From contig CAKZJX010000011.1 in NCBI GenBank assembly GCA_937120535.1, positions 1 through 64,000 on the forward strand: a DNA stretch of 64,000 nt. The letters run 5' to 3'. The notes beneath the pieces were generated by a model. It saw nothing but the letters and a program-made list of their open reading frames with translations, was not told the origin of the DNA and made no database searches. A program made the position numbers and the translations under genes. Shown one piece after another: positions 45,176-52,642 of the stretch (positions are counted from its first letter, which is position 1; each line of letters begins with the position of its first letter). Origin of the DNA: an uncultured Anaerolineae bacterium (lineage in GTDB: Bacteria; Chloroflexota; Anaerolineae; Anaerolineales; Villigracilaceae).

Positions 45176-46255
45176 CTAGGGGCTAGGCGTAGGCTCAGGG
45201 GGGACGAATGGGGTGGGCGGCATGCAGTTGTACAGCGCAATGTTGAGATTTTTCTGGGCCAGCGGCTCGAGCGGGGCGACCAGGCTGGCGTTGTAGTATT
45301 GTTCATACGCTGCGCACCACTGCTCCTGGGCCAGGAGTTCATCGCCGTACCGGATGGAGGCAATGCGGAAGCGCTGAGCGGCGGTCATCGTGCCGTCCCA
45401 CATGTTCGGCCAGGCGGTGTAGAGCTGGGAGAAGTAGAGAACGGCATTCCGCCAGTCCAATTCCCAGAAGCTGGCTGCCAAGACGTAGAGCCGGGCGCCC
45501 TCCCGCAGGCCGTTGGCCACGCTGTCTAGCGGTCCGAAGCGTTCGGCCAGCGTCAGGTGATAGATGCCGCCTTCCAGGTTGCCCTGCTTGGTGATCAGGG
45601 CGTAGCCGTGGTTGCGCAGGGCGAAGTAGTACATTCCGTCCACTTCGGCGGTGCGGTAGTTGGGGTCCTTGCGCCGCAGGGTATCCAGGTTGGCGATGGC
45701 GTCGGGCCAATCGCCGGCGTCGATGGCTTGTTTGGCACGTTGAAAGATCTCTTCCATATCGCGCAGGTCGGGGGTTGGGGTGAGGGTGATGGTTGGCGTG
45801 GCGGTGGGAATGGAGGCCAGCGAGGCGAGCACCATCACTTCGGCTAGCTTCTCTGCTGCGCCGGGGAAGGTCGGGTCTTGTTGGATGATGTATTCTAGCC
45901 GCTGCTGGGCCAAGCCGTAGCGGCCAAAGGCGATATCCAGCAGGGCCATGGCGTATTGGTCGGTGATCTCTTTTGTCAGACGCGCTTCATAGGCGGCTTG
46001 GCGTTCGGCGATGGCGGCCCGGTAGCCTCCGAAGCCGCCCAGGGCGATCAGCAGGATCAGTCCCAAGAAGCCGAGCAGGAGGTTGCGCCAGGGGAAGCGG
46101 AATCGCCGGCCGGCTGGCGGGGCCGGCTGAGAGGTCGCCTCGGATTCGACGGGAGGCGTTTCCCCGGCAGGTTGAGTTTCCCCAAGGACCTGGTTCGGCT
46201 GGGTGGACTCTAAAGAGGGGTTGGGTTGAGTCGATTCGAGATTCGGGTCAGACAT
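45176..46255 (-). CDS. Membrane-anchored TPR-like protein
   Basis: A 359-residue protein with a Pro/Thr/Gln-rich cytosolic N terminus, one membrane helix (about 55-80) and an extracellular helical region. TPR-like repeats cover residues about 100-135 and 170-340, split by a 'PTATPTITLTPTPDL' linker. The 45-residue N terminus contains three copies of an 'ESTQPN'-like repeat. The protein ends in a Pro-rich tail. A perfect TATAAT ends eight bases before the ATG. Confidence 0.75.
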   Translation of the reverse strand: MSDPNLESTQPNPSLESTQPNQVLGETQPAGETPPVESEATSQPAPPAGRRFRFPWRNLLLGFLGLILLIALGGFGGYRAAIAERQAAYEARLTKEITDQYAMALLDIAFGRYGLAQQRLEYIIQQDPTFPGAAEKLAEVMVLASLASIPTATPTITLTPTPDLRDMEEIFQRAKQAIDAGDWPDAIANLDTLRRKDPNYRTAEVDGMYYFALRNHGYALITKQGNLEGGIYHLTLAERFGPLDSVANGLREGARLYVLAASFWELDWRNAVLYFSQLYTAWPNMWDGTMTAAQRFRIASIRYGDELLAQEQWCAAYEQYYNASLVAPLEPLAQKNLNIALYNCMPPTPFVPPEPTPSP

Positions 46256-46262
46256 GGCGGCT

Positions 46263-46268
46263 ATTATA
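46263..46268 (-). promoter_or_regulatory. -10 box of the TPR gene, leaderless type
   Basis: Minus-strand TATAAT, followed by AGCCGCC and ATG 46255. Transcription would start about one base from the start codon. The -35 region is weak. Confidence 0.5.
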
Positions 46269-46300
46269 CTCCGTGTAAACTCTCATGATTTAGCTGGCTC

Positions 46301-47806
46301 TCACAATCGGAACAGCAGACGAACCTCGCGCCACACCACTGGCAGGACGATCCCTGCCCCGACCGACATGCCGGCCAAAGCGGCGAGCACCTGCCCAAAT
46401 GGAGCGATTCTGGCCAGACCATAGGCGGCCGCGCCGCCAAGGAGCGCTGCGACCATCCCCCGCGCAAGCGCCCCATCCACCCGGATCGGCTGATGCAGGC
46501 GCGCCGAGAGCCAGGCGAACAACAGGATGGCTTCGATCAGCAGAGCAATCTCGGCCAGGGCGATGATCGGCGCACCCCATGGCCGCAGCAGGGCCACGCC
46601 TGCAATCCCGATGCTCAGAAAGATGACCAAGCGGATCACGACTGCTGCCAAGGGGATCAACGGCTCTTTGCGGGCGTAGAACGATCGCACGGCTACTTCG
46701 TGGATCACGTAGCCGGTCAGGGTGAGCAGGTAGGCGCGGGTGGTCCATGTGAGCAAGGTGGAGGTGGAGACATCGAAGCCGAACGCCACTTGAACCAGCG
46801 GGTCCAGGCTGGCAGCTAGGATGGCAGCGATGGGCAGCGAGAAGGCGATCAGCACCTGCAAGGCACGCTCAATGGTGCCCCGAAAGCCATCCCAGTCGCT
46901 GCGGGCAGCTAGCTCTGCCAGGGTGGGCAACATAGCGGTAGCGATAGCCGTTCCTAGGAGGGTTTCAGGGACCTGCATGATCATCCAGCCATACGTCAGC
47001 GAGGTCACTGCGCCGACCTGATCGAGGCGCGAGGCCAAGTTGTCGCGGGCCAGCATGATGAACTGGATGCCGCCCATGGTTGCCAGGCGGGGAGCGATAA
47101 GCTTCAGAGCGGCGAGCAGGCCGCTATGTCGCAGGTCCACCGCCGGCGTCCAGCGGAAGCCGAAGCGGATCAGGGCCGGCGCCTGGACCAGCAGGTGGAG
47201 CGCAGCGCCCAGGATCACGCCATACACCAGGCCGTGGACGCTCCAGCGCGGGGCAAAGGCCAGCGCGCCGATGATTTGCCCGACGTTGTACAGGATGGGG
47301 GCCAGGGCCGGCGAGACGAAATGCTGATGGGCTTGCAGGCCGGCCATCACCAAGCCGCTGATCGAGAAGATCACTGTGCCAATCAAGTTGAGGCGCATCA
47401 GATCGGCCACCAAACGACGTTGCTCTAGGCCGAAGCCAGGCGCAATCCCGATTTCGGCATCCACGATCGGTTCGGCGAACAGGGCGACGATCCCTGCCAG
47501 GCCGGCAGTGGTGAGGAAGGCCATGTTGGCCACGCGCGAAAACAGGTCCCACGTGGCGGCGCGGTTGCGGGTGGTCAGATACTCGGTCAGCAAGGGGATG
47601 AAGGCCATGGCTAGTGCGCCGCCAGAGATCAAGGCAAACAGCAGGTCGGGCAGGTTATTGGCTGCGTTGAAGGCATCTAGCAGGTGCACTTGGTCGGCAA
47701 AGCGGCGCGAGATCACGCCGGCGCGCACGAATGCCAAGAGTTTATCGAGCAAGAAGAGAAAGGCAATGGTCAAAGCGTTGCGACTGAGGCGAGAAAGACC
47801 GGTCAT
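46301..47806 (-). CDS. MurJ/MviN-like lipid flippase, second copy
   Basis: A 501-residue polytopic protein of the MurJ family (FADQVHLLDAFNAANNLPDLLFALISGGALAMAFIPLLTEYL near the N terminus; SFYARKEPLIPLA later). It differs strongly from the first copy at 36456. ATG 47806 (MTGLSRLSRN) is the natural start; an in-frame start at 47890 would run through a terminator hairpin. It may flip another polyprenyl-linked precursor, or be a redundant lipid II flippase. Confidence 0.87.
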   Translation of the reverse strand: MTGLSRLSRNALTIAFLFLLDKLLAFVRAGVISRRFADQVHLLDAFNAANNLPDLLFALISGGALAMAFIPLLTEYLTTRNRAATWDLFSRVANMAFLTTAGLAGIVALFAEPIVDAEIGIAPGFGLEQRRLVADLMRLNLIGTVIFSISGLVMAGLQAHQHFVSPALAPILYNVGQIIGALAFAPRWSVHGLVYGVILGAALHLLVQAPALIRFGFRWTPAVDLRHSGLLAALKLIAPRLATMGGIQFIMLARDNLASRLDQVGAVTSLTYGWMIMQVPETLLGTAIATAMLPTLAELAARSDWDGFRGTIERALQVLIAFSLPIAAILAASLDPLVQVAFGFDVSTSTLLTWTTRAYLLTLTGYVIHEVAVRSFYARKEPLIPLAAVVIRLVIFLSIGIAGVALLRPWGAPIIALAEIALLIEAILLFAWLSARLHQPIRVDGALARGMVAALLGGAAAYGLARIAPFGQVLAALAGMSVGAGIVLPVVWREVRLLFRL

Positions 47807-47839
47807 GATGGCCGTTGATGGATGGGCGAATCGTAAACC

Positions 47840-47875
47840 AAAAACGCCCCGAAGGGAAGTTTTGTTCCGGGGCGT
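47840..47875 (-). terminator. Terminator upstream of the second murJ
   Basis: Stem ACGCCCCG/CGGGGCGT (47844-47875). On the minus strand the stem is followed by a T-run (TTTTTGGTTT). It would end transcripts coming from the SDR gene or the noncoding region. Confidence 0.75.
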
Positions 47876-48067
47876 CTTATGAAGTTCCAAGTCAGCAGGG
47901 GGTGCCGTCTAGGTTGTTGAGGAGCAAGCCGTGAACGTTTCAAAAAACCTAGCTTGCCCTGCGCTAAGAAAGTCCTAGCGCTATCTTCGGTGCAGGTTAT
48001 CTGGGAAGGTTGAGAACCATCCTAGCCGTCTGAGGGGTGGCAGGGCATTCCTACGCTGGTGTGCGTT
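47876..48067 (-). ncRNA. Candidate structured RNA between SDR and murJ genes
   Basis: This 190-base gap has no ORF but dense pairing: CTAGGTT/AACCTAG and GCAAGC/GCTTGC are interleaved so that they could form a pseudoknot, GCGCTA/TAGCGC is a hairpin, and GGAAGGTT/AACCATCC is another. It ends at a terminator that works on the minus strand. It could be a small RNA or the 3' UTR of the SDR gene. I could not match it to 6S, SRP, tmRNA or a known riboswitch. Confidence 0.4.
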
Positions 48068-48856
48068 CTAGAGCGCGGCCTTGACGGCGCCGCCGTCGAA
48101 CATCAGCGCATGACCGTGGATGAAAGAAGCTGCCGGCGAAGCCAACCAGACAGCGGCGCGAGCAAATTCCTCCACGGTGCCCATCCGTCCTAGTGGCACA
48201 TCGCTGGTCACGTTGGCGGCTTCGATTTCGGGGGTGGTCCCATTGCGGATGGCGCGGTCGTTCATCAGCTGTTCCACGCGCTCCGTCCACGTCCAGGCGG
48301 GGTTGATGGAATTGACGCGGATGCCTTTCGGACCCAGTTCGTTGGCCAGTGATTTCATCAGCCCGATCACTGCCATGCGGATCGAGTTGGAGAGGATCAG
48401 ATTGTCGATCGGTTGCTTGACCGAATAAGACTGGGTGGTGACGATGCTGCCCCCGCCTTGCTGGATCATGTGGGGAACCACAGCATAGCACAGGCGCACA
48501 GCGCTCATCAGCGTCAAGTGAACTGCCGCTTCCCAATCGGACGGGGTGAGGGATAGGAAATTGCCGGGTTTGGGCCCACCGGAATTGATGAACAGGATGT
48601 CGATCCGGCCGAACTCACTCAGGGTAGCGGCAACCACCGCTTCGATGTCGCTCGGTTGGGTGAGGTCGGCGCGCAACGCAAGGACGCGCCGGCCGGCCTC
48701 TTGACGGATTTCGGCGGCGGCGGTTTCTATCTGATCGCTGCGGGCGCACATGGCGACGTGGGCCCCTTCGCGGGCAAACTCACGTGCCGCAGCTTTGCCC
48801 AGGCCTTTTGAAGCAGCCGTTACCAGAACGATTTTGTCGGTCAATCCGAGATCCAT
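48068..48856 (-). CDS. Short-chain dehydrogenase/reductase with altered active site
   Basis: A 262-residue Rossmann-fold SDR: VTAASKGLGKAAAREFA is the nucleotide motif and FINSGGP the NNAG-like motif. Where classical SDRs have YxxxK, this one has SNSIR (in NLILSNSIRMAVIGL), so catalytic Tyr and Lys are replaced by Ser and Arg. The preceding segment SYSVKQP is typical of a recognised subgroup with this change. Function is unknown; it may use another acid or act non-catalytically. AAGGAG precedes ATG 48856. Confidence 0.85.
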   Translation of the reverse strand: MDLGLTDKIVLVTAASKGLGKAAAREFAREGAHVAMCARSDQIETAAAEIRQEAGRRVLALRADLTQPSDIEAVVAATLSEFGRIDILFINSGGPKPGNFLSLTPSDWEAAVHLTLMSAVRLCYAVVPHMIQQGGGSIVTTQSYSVKQPIDNLILSNSIRMAVIGLMKSLANELGPKGIRVNSINPAWTWTERVEQLMNDRAIRNGTTPEIEAANVTSDVPLGRMGTVEEFARAAVWLASPAASFIHGHALMFDGGAVKAAL

Positions 48857-48932
48857 GTAACTCCTTGTTCAATACAGAACGTTATTGTGAGCAACACAGG
48901 CCCTCGACGATGGCTGAAGCGAATTCGGCCAT

Positions 48933-49187
48933 CTAGAACAGCGCATCGGTGACATCGCGCTCGCGCAAGACGCGTCGCTTCCAGTTGTTGAGCAGTGGCG
49001 CCAAGAAGGGCAGCAGTCTCATGCCGTAGTAGGGTGGCAAGATCGGCACCCCAACCAAATCACCGAAACTGATCAGCACAAACAGGTGCTCCAGATTGCC
49101 ACGATGCCGAGTCAGCGCTCGTACTTGATCATGGATCGCCATGCCATACAGGACGTCGCATAGGGTGTTGAGAAGGCCGACGTGCAT
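48933..49187 (-). CDS. Small conserved protein C of the ArsA-like cluster
   Basis: An 84-residue protein that shares the core E(H/N)LF-x-L-x5-GD-x-x-G-x-PI-x-PPYY-x-x-RLLP and the C-terminal WKRR-x-LRE with the proteins at 51217 and 51528. The segment around GDLVGVPILPPYY is moderately hydrophobic. It is the last gene of the minus-strand cluster, 42 bases after the second ATPase. ATG 49187 is preferred over an in-frame TTG at 49190. I know no function for this family. Confidence 0.75.
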   Translation of the reverse strand: MHVGLLNTLCDVLYGMAIHDQVRALTRHRGNLEHLFVLISFGDLVGVPILPPYYGMRLLPFLAPLLNNWKRRVLRERDVTDALF

Positions 49188-49229
49188 CAATCACCCAGGG
49201 AGAGAGACGCCGTTGCGCTTGCGGGCCGT

Positions 49230-50213
49230 TTAGACAAAGAGCTGGTTGCCCATGCGTTTCAACATCTCTACGCCGCGCACTTCGGTCTCGTAGAGGGGAA
49301 GCATGGCGCGCACCATGCCGTCGAATTTCTGCCAGATTTCTTCCAGATAGCGTTCTTGCATCTCAACGCGGTTCCAGACAAAATCGGGCGAACTTTCGGT
49401 CAATTGGGAACGTTCGATCAACATGTTGACGATCACCCCGCCGACGGGGATGCCGAAATCGTGGAACCAGCCGATAAAGCGGGTGATCACGGCGATCGGC
49501 AGCGCCTCAGCCAAGGTGATAAAGAAGAAGGCCGTCAGTTGTTCATTCGTGAGCAATTTGCGCGCTTGCCCCATGCGGTCGCGGAAAGCGATCAAGTAAT
49601 CCATCAGCGGATCGTCTTCTTTCTTCTTGGTGAAGGAGAGCATCTCTCGCAAGGTGCGGGCTTCTTGGCGGCTTTTGAGCATCTTGTTAACCCACAACGA
49701 GTATACCTTGGACATGCCTAGCAGGCGACGGGCATTGGCCGTGGGCGCAGTATCAAAGACGTACACGTCGTACTCGTCCTTGAGCATTAGGTCCACCATG
49801 TTTTCAAACATGGCTGACTCTTCAAAGGCCGGGTTCATGGTGGCCGATTCGACGAAGTCATCAGCTTTGGTGGAAATGTCAGCGAATTTGAGGAACCACT
49901 GGATCTTCTCGCGGATCTCCTGCTTGGAGCGCTCGATGGTGTCTTTGGTGTCGATCTCGTAGGCCCACAGATTAGGCGCACCGTTGACCAATGTGGGCTT
50001 TCCGAACACATCTTGCCCCAGTAGGCCGCTCAAGCTGTGTACGGGGTTGGTGGAAGCCAGCATCACGCGTCGCCCTTGGCCGGCCAGCCAGATGGCGGTT
50101 GCGCCGGCCAGAACCGTCTTGCCTACGCCGCCTTTGCCGCCAAAGAAAATGTAGCGCAAGCGCTGGTGGTCGTTCACGTATTTTCGCATAGAGATTTGGA
50201 TTGTTTGGGTCAT
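49230..50213 (-). CDS. ArsA/Get3-like ATPase, copy 2 (switch I Asp replaced by Asn)
   Basis: A 327-residue deviant Walker-type ATPase: GGKGGVGKT P-loop at residues 25-33 with the signature Lys27. Switch I reads STNPVHSL with Asn56 in place of the hydrolytic Asp of ArsA/Get3. Switch II reads DTAPTANAR (Asp154), lacking the usual GH. There is no cysteine in the whole protein, so neither the arsenite thiols of ArsA nor the Get3 zinc CxxC is present. AGGAGGAGG precedes ATG 50213. It lies 13 bases after copy 1. Confidence 0.87.
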   Translation of the reverse strand: MTQTIQISMRKYVNDHQRLRYIFFGGKGGVGKTVLAGATAIWLAGQGRRVMLASTNPVHSLSGLLGQDVFGKPTLVNGAPNLWAYEIDTKDTIERSKQEIREKIQWFLKFADISTKADDFVESATMNPAFEESAMFENMVDLMLKDEYDVYVFDTAPTANARRLLGMSKVYSLWVNKMLKSRQEARTLREMLSFTKKKEDDPLMDYLIAFRDRMGQARKLLTNEQLTAFFFITLAEALPIAVITRFIGWFHDFGIPVGGVIVNMLIERSQLTESSPDFVWNRVEMQERYLEEIWQKFDGMVRAMLPLYETEVRGVEMLKRMGNQLFV

Positions 50214-50226
50214 GGCCTCCTCCTCA

Positions 50227-51201
50227 CTACTTTCCGTACATGATTCCCGCCAGCCGGCTGATCATCTCCAAACCGGTTACATCGCGTTCTAGCTCGGGCA
50301 CACGGGCCACCACTTGATTGCCAAACATTTCGTCGATCTGGCGTAGATATTTTTCCTGCATCTGGATGCGATTGCGCAGGTAGGGAGGAATGTTTTGGTT
50401 GAGCAATTCGCGTGGGACAACGCGGTTGACTACGTATCCCGAGATGGGCACATCGAAGCGAGCAAACAGCTCGGCTGCCTTGCGCGTGTCAATCAGGATC
50501 ATCTCTTCTGGCACGATGACAAAGAAGAAGGCGGTTTTCTCTTTGTCGGTCAAGATACGCGAGGAAGCGTTGATCCGTCCGCGGATGTACTGCAACTCGC
50601 TCAAAATGCGATCCTCTTCGGTTTCCTTCTGCCGCTTCAAACGGGCAACCATTTCCTCATATTCGCGCATTTCCTCGCGCAGTTTGGTGATCTTATTGAT
50701 CCACTCGTCATAGACCTTGGCCATGCTTAGGTAGTAGAGCGCATGGCCCAGTGGAACCAGATCGTAGATGTAGTAATCGTATTTGCCTTCCACCACGATG
50801 TCCACCACGGCGTCAAAGATGGCGCTCTCTTCCATGGCCGGCTCAGCCGAAGCTGCCTGGATATATTGCTCGATCTCGTCGGGGATCGAGTCGAAGCCAT
50901 ACATATCCAGGATTTTGCGTCGGATCTCCTCTTGATAGGCCTTGATGTGCTGATCGGCATCGATCTCCTGAGCCCATAGGTTTTCCATGATCTGCACGGG
51001 GCCTTTGCCGAAAATATCGCGCTGGAAAATATCGGAGAGGCTGGCTTGAGGGTCCACCGAAAACACCAACACCTTCTTTCCTTGGGATGCCAGCCAATAA
51101 GCTGTGGCGGCGGAGAAGGTAGTTTTGCCCAGCCCTCCTTTACCACCAAACATGATATAGCGGCGTTCAGGGTGTTCTTCGAAGATTCGTCGGAGATTCA
51201 T
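50227..51201 (-). CDS. ArsA/Get3-like ATPase, copy 1
   Basis: A 324-residue paralogue of copy 2. P-loop GGKGGLGKTT (residues 19-28, signature Lys21), switch I SVDPQASL with the hydrolytic Asp50 kept, but switch II is DLVPLGHAL (Asp147), in which the usual DTAPTGH is altered. Residues about 165-215 form a charged coiled coil. It has no cysteine. The protein would dimerise with itself or with copy 2; the complementary losses in switch I and II suggest a heterodimer. GAGGAG precedes ATG 51201. Confidence 0.87.
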   Translation of the reverse strand: MNLRRIFEEHPERRYIMFGGKGGLGKTTFSAATAYWLASQGKKVLVFSVDPQASLSDIFQRDIFGKGPVQIMENLWAQEIDADQHIKAYQEEIRRKILDMYGFDSIPDEIEQYIQAASAEPAMEESAIFDAVVDIVVEGKYDYYIYDLVPLGHALYYLSMAKVYDEWINKITKLREEMREYEEMVARLKRQKETEEDRILSELQYIRGRINASSRILTDKEKTAFFFVIVPEEMILIDTRKAAELFARFDVPISGYVVNRVVPRELLNQNIPPYLRNRIQMQEKYLRQIDEMFGNQVVARVPELERDVTGLEMISRLAGIMYGK

Positions 51202-51216
51202 GGCGGCTCCTCACGC

Positions 51217-51483
51217 TTAGAACATGGCGTCGGAAACGTCTTTCTCGCGCAGTAACCGTCGTTTCCAAGTGGAGATCTGCGGAACGACATAGGGCAGCAG
51301 ACGCAGGCTATAGTAGGGCGGCAGGATGGGGATTCCGATCATATCGCCCATGGTGATCAGGATGAACAGATGCTCCATGCTGGCGCGTGTCCGCAGGGCA
51401 TAGCGGCTCATGTCGTGGGAGGCCATGCCGTAGATGATCTCTTTCAGGTTTTGCCAGAGGCTTTTGGATTCGTGTTCGCTCAT
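51217..51483 (-). CDS. Small conserved protein B of the ArsA-like cluster
   Basis: An 88-residue protein: basic/polar N terminus with SLWQNLKEIIYGMASHD, then RASMEHLFILITMGDMIGIPILPPYYSLRLLPYVVPQISTWKRRLLREKDVSDAMF. It is clearly paralogous to proteins A and C. AAGGA precedes ATG 51483; it ends 15 bases before ATPase copy 1. It may be a subunit, adaptor or client of the ATPases. Confidence 0.78.
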   Translation of the reverse strand: MSEHESKSLWQNLKEIIYGMASHDMSRYALRTRASMEHLFILITMGDMIGIPILPPYYSLRLLPYVVPQISTWKRRLLREKDVSDAMF

Positions 51484-51527
51484 AGATCCTTTCCTTCACA
51501 AAAAGTATGGTATAGACTGGAGAAGGT

Positions 51528-51815
51528 TTACAAACCTTCCAGATGGTAGTCATGTTCATCGGTAAATTCGCGCTCGCGCAGCATGCGTCGCTTCCAAAGA
51601 GAGATCTGGGGTACCAGGTAGGGCAATAAGCGCAGGCTGTAGTAAGGAGGGATGATTGGGAGCCCGATCATATCCCCCACGGTGCTTAGCATAAACAGAT
51701 TCTCCATACTGGTGCGCATTTCCACCGCATGCGACACGAACTCCAGGCTAAACATGCCGTAGAAGAACTCGCGCATCGCTTGCCAAAGCGACTTTTTTTC
51801 TGGTTGACTGGTCAT
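51528..51815 (-). CDS. Small conserved protein A of the ArsA-like cluster
   Basis: A 95-residue protein and the first gene of the cluster. It shares SLWQAMREFFYGMFS, RTSMENLFMLSTVGDMIGLPIIPPYYSLRLLPYLVPQISLWKRRMLRERE with B and C and ends in a longer acidic tail. There is no ribosome site before ATG 51815, and a perfect TATAAT lies nine bases upstream, so its message is probably leaderless. Confidence 0.78.
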   Translation of the reverse strand: MTSQPEKKSLWQAMREFFYGMFSLEFVSHAVEMRTSMENLFMLSTVGDMIGLPIIPPYYSLRLLPYLVPQISLWKRRMLREREFTDEHDYHLEGL

Positions 51816-51823
51816 AATTATAT

Positions 51824-51829
51824 ATTATA
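51824..51829 (-). promoter_or_regulatory. -10 box of the ArsA-like cluster, leaderless type
   Basis: Minus-strand TATAAT, eight bases before ATG 51815, in an AT-rich gap of 70 bases shared with the divergent gene at 51886. The -35 box is weak. Confidence 0.5.
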
Positions 51830-51885
51830 CTACTCATGCCTACCGAAATTGGTGGACGTGGAATCAGTCTTGTTGAGGTGATGGT

Positions 51886-52536
51886 ATGGACTCGCAAACG
51901 ATCATTCTGGCGGCTGTGGTAGTCTTCATGGGATGGTTTGGGTTGGGTATGATCTACAACTTGCGCCGCGGCGATCGCATCTTACGCTGGATGCAAGACG
52001 GTTTGCCCTTGATCGGTCAACGAACCACATTTCGCTGGCTCGGGTCTTCAGTAGCCGAAATGGGCATCGCTAAAGCCAAACGTCCCTTTCATCGGATGGA
52101 CGTGCTCCTTGTCCTGAAACCGCGCGATGTGTTTTGGATGGCGTTACTGGCATTGATTCAAGGACGTGACGACATGATCATCTTTCGCGCTGCTCTCAGC
52201 ACGCCTCCGCTGCTCGACCTCGAACTGGCCGATCCGAAAAGCTGGACTGGGCGTGACGTCCTAAGGAAACTCGCTCAACGCGGCTGGGAAGTGACTAATT
52301 ATCAGGGCATGCGCTTGATGGCCCCGCGTGGCCTGCTTCAGCTGGCCATAGAAACCATGGATCGCCTGAGCGGTCCAATGCAAGCCCTCTCCCCACGCTA
52401 CATCCGTCTCAGCTTACGCAAGATGGCTCCGAACATCGAAATTCATCTGCCTTTTCCTAATCCGAGCCAGACCGATGCCAGGGCGTATTTTGAGTCGTTG
52501 TGCGATCTTGGGCGCGCCGTGGTCGAGCGAAGGTAG
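51886..52536 (+). CDS. Membrane-anchored hypothetical protein divergent from the ArsA-like cluster
   Basis: A 216-residue protein: one N-terminal membrane helix (residues 5-24), then a soluble alpha/beta domain with basic segments (RRGDRILRWMQDGLP, FRWLGSSVAEMGIAKAKRPFHRMDVLLVLKPRDVFWMALLAL). No known motif. It shares its 70-bp upstream region with the ArsA-like cluster and may be coregulated with it. AGGTGATGGT near ATG 51886 gives a modest ribosome site. Confidence 0.65.
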   Translation: MDSQTIILAAVVVFMGWFGLGMIYNLRRGDRILRWMQDGLPLIGQRTTFRWLGSSVAEMGIAKAKRPFHRMDVLLVLKPRDVFWMALLALIQGRDDMIIFRAALSTPPLLDLELADPKSWTGRDVLRKLAQRGWEVTNYQGMRLMAPRGLLQLAIETMDRLSGPMQALSPRYIRLSLRKMAPNIEIHLPFPNPSQTDARAYFESLCDLGRAVVERR

Positions 52537-52559
52537 AGTATTCCTGTTTCGATCCAGCT

Positions 52560-52591
52560 AGGGGAGACGCATCTGCAGATGCGTCTCCCCT
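52560..52591. terminator. Perfect 32-bp palindrome between convergent genes
   Basis: AGGGGAGACGCATCTG (52560-52575) is followed directly by its exact reverse complement. It lies between the stops of the hypothetical gene and cstA. No T-run follows on either strand, so termination is inferred from position. It shares GGAGACGC/GCGTCTCC with the inverted repeats at 20478-20548 and may be a dispersed repeat. Confidence 0.55.
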
Positions 52592-52642
52592 GTTGAAATG
52601 GGTCACTCTTGACCGATTAGCTCTCTCCTCCCGAAGGCGGGT

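Noticed and set aside
48933-51815. Arsenical resistance operon (arsA)
   Set aside because: The ATPases resemble ArsA, but neither has a cysteine, and no arsB, arsC, arsD or arsR is near. The family name alone does not support arsenite export.
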